Assembly: GCA_913777465.1 (NCBI GenBank)
Contig: CAJYRQ010000091.1
Span: 1 to 33,774, forward strand
DNA: 33,774 nucleotides
Direction of reading: 5' to 3'
Source of the DNA: an uncultured Chryseobacterium sp.
GTDB lineage: Bacteria > Bacteroidota > Bacteroidia > Flavobacteriales > Weeksellaceae
Part shown: positions 31,474 to 33,774 of the stretch, piece by piece
How positions within the stretch are numbered: position 1 is the stretch's first letter
How the letters are laid out: each line of letters begins with the position of its first letter
Program-made: the position numbers and the translations under genes
Notes under the pieces: generated by a model
Databases searched by the model: none
What the model saw: only the letters and a program-made list of their open reading frames with translations
Told to the model about the DNA's origin: nothing

Positions 31474-32058
31474 ATGAAAAAATTAATTACAGATGAAGAA
31501 ATAATCAGGCACCAGAAATTCTTTGAAAGCTGTGCGAAAGATTACAGGAATTTAGCGAAAATCCTGATCCTGGAATTGGTTCGAAAAAAGAAAATAAAGC
31601 TGGATCAAGATTTTCCCTTTCTTACATTTAATCCGATGAAGGGCAGCCGAAAGCATCAAAAAGGAAAAATGAAAGAGTGGAACTATTTTTTCCATGGTTA
31701 TCATTGTTGTTTTTTTAATACCGGGACAAAACTAGAAATTGAGGTTCCTTTCATGTTTGGAATGGAATTCGGCGACCTGGATCCTTATTTTTTTTCGATT
31801 TTTATTAAAACGAATCCTGAATATCAACCCCTGCCTTTTACGATTGAGAATAATTTTGAAGATGGAAAGAGAATTTTAAATGGGATGCTTAAACTGGGAC
31901 TTTATGAAAAAATTCAGTCCAACCTACCGAACCATTCGGGAATTGCGGTCAAAGACAGGGATAAGGTTGAAGTAAAAATTTTTGATCCTGAAATACATGG
32001 TCATCATCGCCGATCAGAATTTAATGTTCTAAAATTCTTTGGAATCAGGAGATTTTAA
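31474..32058 (+). CDS. Probable DUF6896 family protein
   Basis: A 194-residue soluble protein. The segment WNYFFHGYHCCFFNTGTKLEIEV (about 69-91) followed by DLDPYFFSIFIKT and FEDGKRILNGML fits the pattern I associate with DUF6896, a family of unknown function. There is no signal peptide or membrane segment. The C-terminal half is rich in His and basic residues (HGHHRRSE). The start is the ATG at 31474 after an A-rich leader. The next gene begins 40 bp downstream on the same strand. Some related short proteins act as immunity factors, but nothing here shows that. Confidence 0.75.
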   Translation: MKKLITDEEIIRHQKFFESCAKDYRNLAKILILELVRKKKIKLDQDFPFLTFNPMKGSRKHQKGKMKEWNYFFHGYHCCFFNTGTKLEIEVPFMFGMEFGDLDPYFFSIFIKTNPEYQPLPFTIENNFEDGKRILNGMLKLGLYEKIQSNLPNHSGIAVKDRDKVEVKIFDPEIHGHHRRSEFNVLKFFGIRRF

Positions 32059-32098
32059 TGAGATTTTATTTAAATTTGAATTAACACAAAATACCGAT

Positions 32099-32446
32099 AT
32101 GTTCCAACCCCAAACCTCAATATTCATGAATATTCTCAGGCCCTTGCTTCTTTTTGTTTCCATTTTGCTTTTCGGATGGCTGTTTATGAGCAACATTAAC
32201 CTGATTAATGTAGCCAAAACACTTAATGAAGCCGAAATCGGATCTGAAGTGGGAAAAGTGAATGCTTTTACCAATATCGACCGGCTGAAGGAATTTACCA
32301 TCGAGAAGATCAACTATCTGGAAGTGATCCGGGAAAGATTTTCGGAAAATGCAATGATCAGGATTGTTGTTATTTCTGTTCTGGTGATAATACAGATTGC
32401 CCTGTATGCCATGAGAGGAAATTTCTCCGGTTCAGCCAGACCGTAA
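32099..32446 (+). CDS. Small two-helix membrane protein, function unknown
   Basis: A membrane protein of about 115 residues with hydrophobic segments at about 12-30 and 88-105 and a soluble stretch between them (NVAKTLNEAEIGSEVGKVNAF). I do not recognise the family. The start is uncertain: ATGs at 32099 and 32126 both put a membrane segment at or near the N-terminus, and 32099 is chosen for its more A-rich leader. It lies between a DUF6896-like gene and a GNAT gene, 10 bp from the latter. Confidence 0.65.
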   Translation: MFQPQTSIFMNILRPLLLFVSILLFGWLFMSNINLINVAKTLNEAEIGSEVGKVNAFTNIDRLKEFTIEKINYLEVIRERFSENAMIRIVVISVLVIIQIALYAMRGNFSGSARP

Positions 32447-32455
32447 CTACCGGAT

Positions 32456-32992
32456 ATGGAAATCAGAAAACTGGAAAAACTTGCTGGAAACCCAACAGTC
32501 TTATGGGGCCCGATCGACTACTGTACCGATAAAATTTTTGTTGTTTCCGCTATTGAAATCGGGACTTCTTTTGAATTCAGCCTGCGGGAGAAGGATCAGC
32601 CGTATACCAAAACCCTGGAAATAAAAGCCGTGGATCTGGAAAAATTGAATATCCTTATCGAGCAGGGACATTCTTTCGGGGCATTCCATGAAGATGAACT
32701 GATTGGTTGGGCTATCTGTGATTACAAACCATGGAATAACAGTTTGTTTATAAAAAATCTTTTGGTCAGTGAAGCATTCAGAGGCCGGAGTATCGGCAGG
32801 CTGCTGATTAAGAGCATTAACCGGGAAGCCCGCGAACTGCAATGCCGGATCGTGGAAACCGAGACCCAGAATACCAATTATCCTGCGGTTCAATTTTATC
32901 GTAAAGCAGGATTTGCCATCACCGGAATCAATACCAAATTATATAATGATTCTACAGAAACCGCTCTGTTTATGAGTTTTGAACTTATTTGA
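32456..32992 (+). CDS. GNAT family N-acetyltransferase
   Basis: A 178-residue acetyltransferase. The N-terminal half (to about 75) is poorly conserved. The GNAT fold is clear from AFHEDELIGWAICDYKPWNNSLFIKNLLV, in two strands, then the acetyl-CoA loop FRGRSIGRLLIKSI (about 119-132) and the C-terminal NYPAVQFYRKAGFAITGINTKLY in blocks. The substrate is unknown. It is 10 bp downstream of the small membrane-protein gene, probably in the same operon. Confidence 0.88.
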   Translation: MEIRKLEKLAGNPTVLWGPIDYCTDKIFVVSAIEIGTSFEFSLREKDQPYTKTLEIKAVDLEKLNILIEQGHSFGAFHEDELIGWAICDYKPWNNSLFIKNLLVSEAFRGRSIGRLLIKSINREARELQCRIVETETQNTNYPAVQFYRKAGFAITGINTKLYNDSTETALFMSFELI

Positions 32993-33151
32993 AATCATCA
33001 AAGTTTTGACCCATAATATTTTGAGATTTGGTGGCTGATCGTAATCAAAGCCTATATATTTCGAAACATCTGAGCATAAAAATCAAAGATTTCTACTTGT
33101 TATAGTCTGATGGCTTGATAAAAAGATTAAACTGACTGATCATTTATTGAC

Positions 33152-33200
33152 TTATCCACAGATTTTTAAAAGTTATCCACAAATTCCACTTTTATCCACA
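33152..33200 (+). other. Cluster of three consensus DnaA boxes
   Basis: TTATCCACA occurs three times in the same direction, at 33152-33160, 33173-33181 and 33192-33200. Each is an exact match to the DnaA-box consensus, and the starts are spaced 21 and 19 bp apart, about two helical turns. The flanks are AT-rich and free of intact genes. No other exact copy was noticed in the window. It could be part of a replication origin or a DnaA-titrating site. Confidence 0.6.
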
Positions 33201-33388
33201 ATCCGGTTTCCCCAGTTGGTAACGGCTTCCAGTACCTAAATAAAGGTTATTCCGAATTCCGTAAGTTCATACTCCACCCGGATGGGTGGTTTCTCACCAA
33301 ACACTGTTCTTGATACCAAGCTGTCCTTTTCAAGTTGTTTCAGCTGGAGGCTCAGTGTCATTTCCGTTACTGAAAAAAATCTGATTTT
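33191..33388 (-). pseudogene. Remnant of an HxlR-family regulator
   Basis: On the minus strand the translation reads KSDFFSVTEMTLSLQLKQLE, then KDSLVSRTVFGEKPPIRVEYELTEFGITFI in two blocks, then a TAG (33236-33238) and, in the same frame, VLEAVTNWGNRI. This is the central and C-terminal part of an HxlR winged-helix regulator, including the recognition helix and the PP-x-VEYELTEFG wing. The first ~40 residues are missing and the internal stop breaks the rest. The DnaA-box cluster overlaps its decayed end. Confidence 0.75.
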
Positions 33389-33496
33389 CAATTGCAGAAT
33401 TTATTTTTCAATTTAATCATTATTTTTAAATCACTTAGTAGTGTATTAATAAAATAATTTGTATATTCGTTATCAGCAAATTAAAACAGTATTATT

Positions 33497-33622
33497 ATGA
33501 AAAATCTAAAAAAATTAGTACGCAAAGAATTATCTTTGATCAATGGCGGCGATGGCCGATGCCTTGAACCGAAAAGAATCTGCGAGCCTTGGGAAGAAGG
33601 CTGCGGCTGTGTTTACATTTAA
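33497..33622 (+). CDS. GG-leader bacteriocin-like peptide, 41 aa
   Basis: A 41-residue peptide. The leader MKNLKKLVRKELSLINGG has the double-glycine ending and the L-x-x-L-x-R-x-E-L-x-x-I-x-G-G pattern of peptides annotated as bacteriocin-like in Chryseobacterium. After Gly18 the 23-residue core has four cysteines (Cys22, Cys29, Cys36, Cys38), a Trp and a C-terminal Tyr-Ile. By family precedent a peptidase-containing ABC exporter would cut after the GG; none is in the window. A -7-like TATATTCG lies at 33462-33469. A hairpin follows the gene. Antibacterial or signalling activity is not shown by the sequence. Confidence 0.85.
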   Translation: MKNLKKLVRKELSLINGGDGRCLEPKRICEPWEEGCGCVYI

Positions 33623-33647
33623 TAAACTTTCAGATATTTTTTCAATG

Positions 33648-33682
33648 GAGGCTGTCCAAAAAGTATGGGCAGCCTCAATTTT
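33648..33682 (+). terminator. Hairpin after the peptide gene; possible IS end
   Basis: GAGGCTGTCC (33648-33657) pairs with GGGCAGCCTC (33667-33676) with one G-U pair, followed by AATTTTTTG. It works as a terminator on paper. The left arm GAGGCTGTCCAAAAAGT also resembles insertion-sequence terminal repeats that I recall from this group. Confidence 0.6.
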
Positions 33683-33736
33683 TTGTTGAGATTATCTCTA
33701 AAACTTTGTATTTTAGAGTTGCACAAATCCTCAACG

Positions 33737-33774
33737 ATGGCTAAGGTAAGATTTAAAACACAAAGCGGCAATTT
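33737..33774 (+). CDS. 5' end of a gene leaving the window, possibly a transposase (partial)
   Basis: An ATG at 33737 opens MAKVRFKTQSGN and runs off the window. The short start resembles the N-terminus of some IS1182-type transposases, and an IS-end-like hairpin lies about 60 bp upstream. Twelve codons are too few to decide. Confidence 0.35.
   Translation, partial: MAKVRFKTQSGN

Overview
The window looks like chromosome from a Flavobacteriia member of the Weeksellaceae, most likely Chryseobacterium or a close relative. The evidence is the gliding-motility genes gldB and gldC, a type IX secretion C-terminal domain on a secreted nuclease, a PafA-type alkaline phosphatase, an NH3-dependent NAD synthase, Bacteroidota promoters (TTG, a 17-20 nt gap, then TAnnTTTG), almost no Shine-Dalgarno sequences, and a 41-codon GG-leader peptide of a kind common in Chryseobacterium. 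No rRNA, tRNA or CRISPR array was seen. The genus call is inference from gene content; no database was searched.

Layout. 1-5.3 kb: a gene leaving the left edge, a small conserved protein, hemL, a GH73/LysM glucosaminidase, a D-cysteine desulfhydrase-like PLP enzyme and a small HExxH membrane protein. 5.3-8.2 kb: DUF5522 protein, DUF4136 lipoprotein and a T9SS-exported endonuclease I. 8.2-10.9 kb: a frameshifted small gene, a CCC-motif/DUF2752 membrane pair, an Old Yellow Enzyme and cytidine deaminase. 11-14.6 kb: a structured intergenic repeat, then promoter, cobalamin riboswitch, BtuB-like receptor, BtuG-like surface lipoprotein and terminator, a complete B12-uptake operon. 15-19.1 kb: membrane protein, CCA-adding enzyme, TsaC/Sua5, a decayed IS200/RAYT transposase between REP-like hairpins, a membrane protein and a DinB protein. 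19.3-25.1 kb: cystathionine gamma-synthase, gldC, an ABC exporter whose permease is fused to a periplasmic thioredoxin, and gldB. 25.2-28.7 kb: LRR/EF-hand protein, GNAT, nadE, then a tightly overlapped barnase, archaemetzincin lipoprotein and barstar module. 28.9-33.8 kb: Crp/Fnr regulator, pafA, three small genes, a triple DnaA-box cluster, an HxlR remnant, the GG-leader peptide and possibly the left end of an insertion sequence.

The strongest candidates for something new are: (1) a zinc metallopeptidase lipoprotein encoded between a barnase and its barstar with overlapping reading frames; (2) a seven-helix ABC-2 permease carrying a TlpA-like thioredoxin, with its ATPase, lying between gldB and gldC; (3) intergenic palindromic repeats that start directly at stop codons and nearly fill the gaps between genes; (4) three exact TTATCCACA boxes within 49 bp; and (5) the four-cysteine GG-leader peptide.

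Limits: promoter, terminator and repeat calls were read by eye. Family names come from motif recognition and recalled family knowledge, not from alignments.
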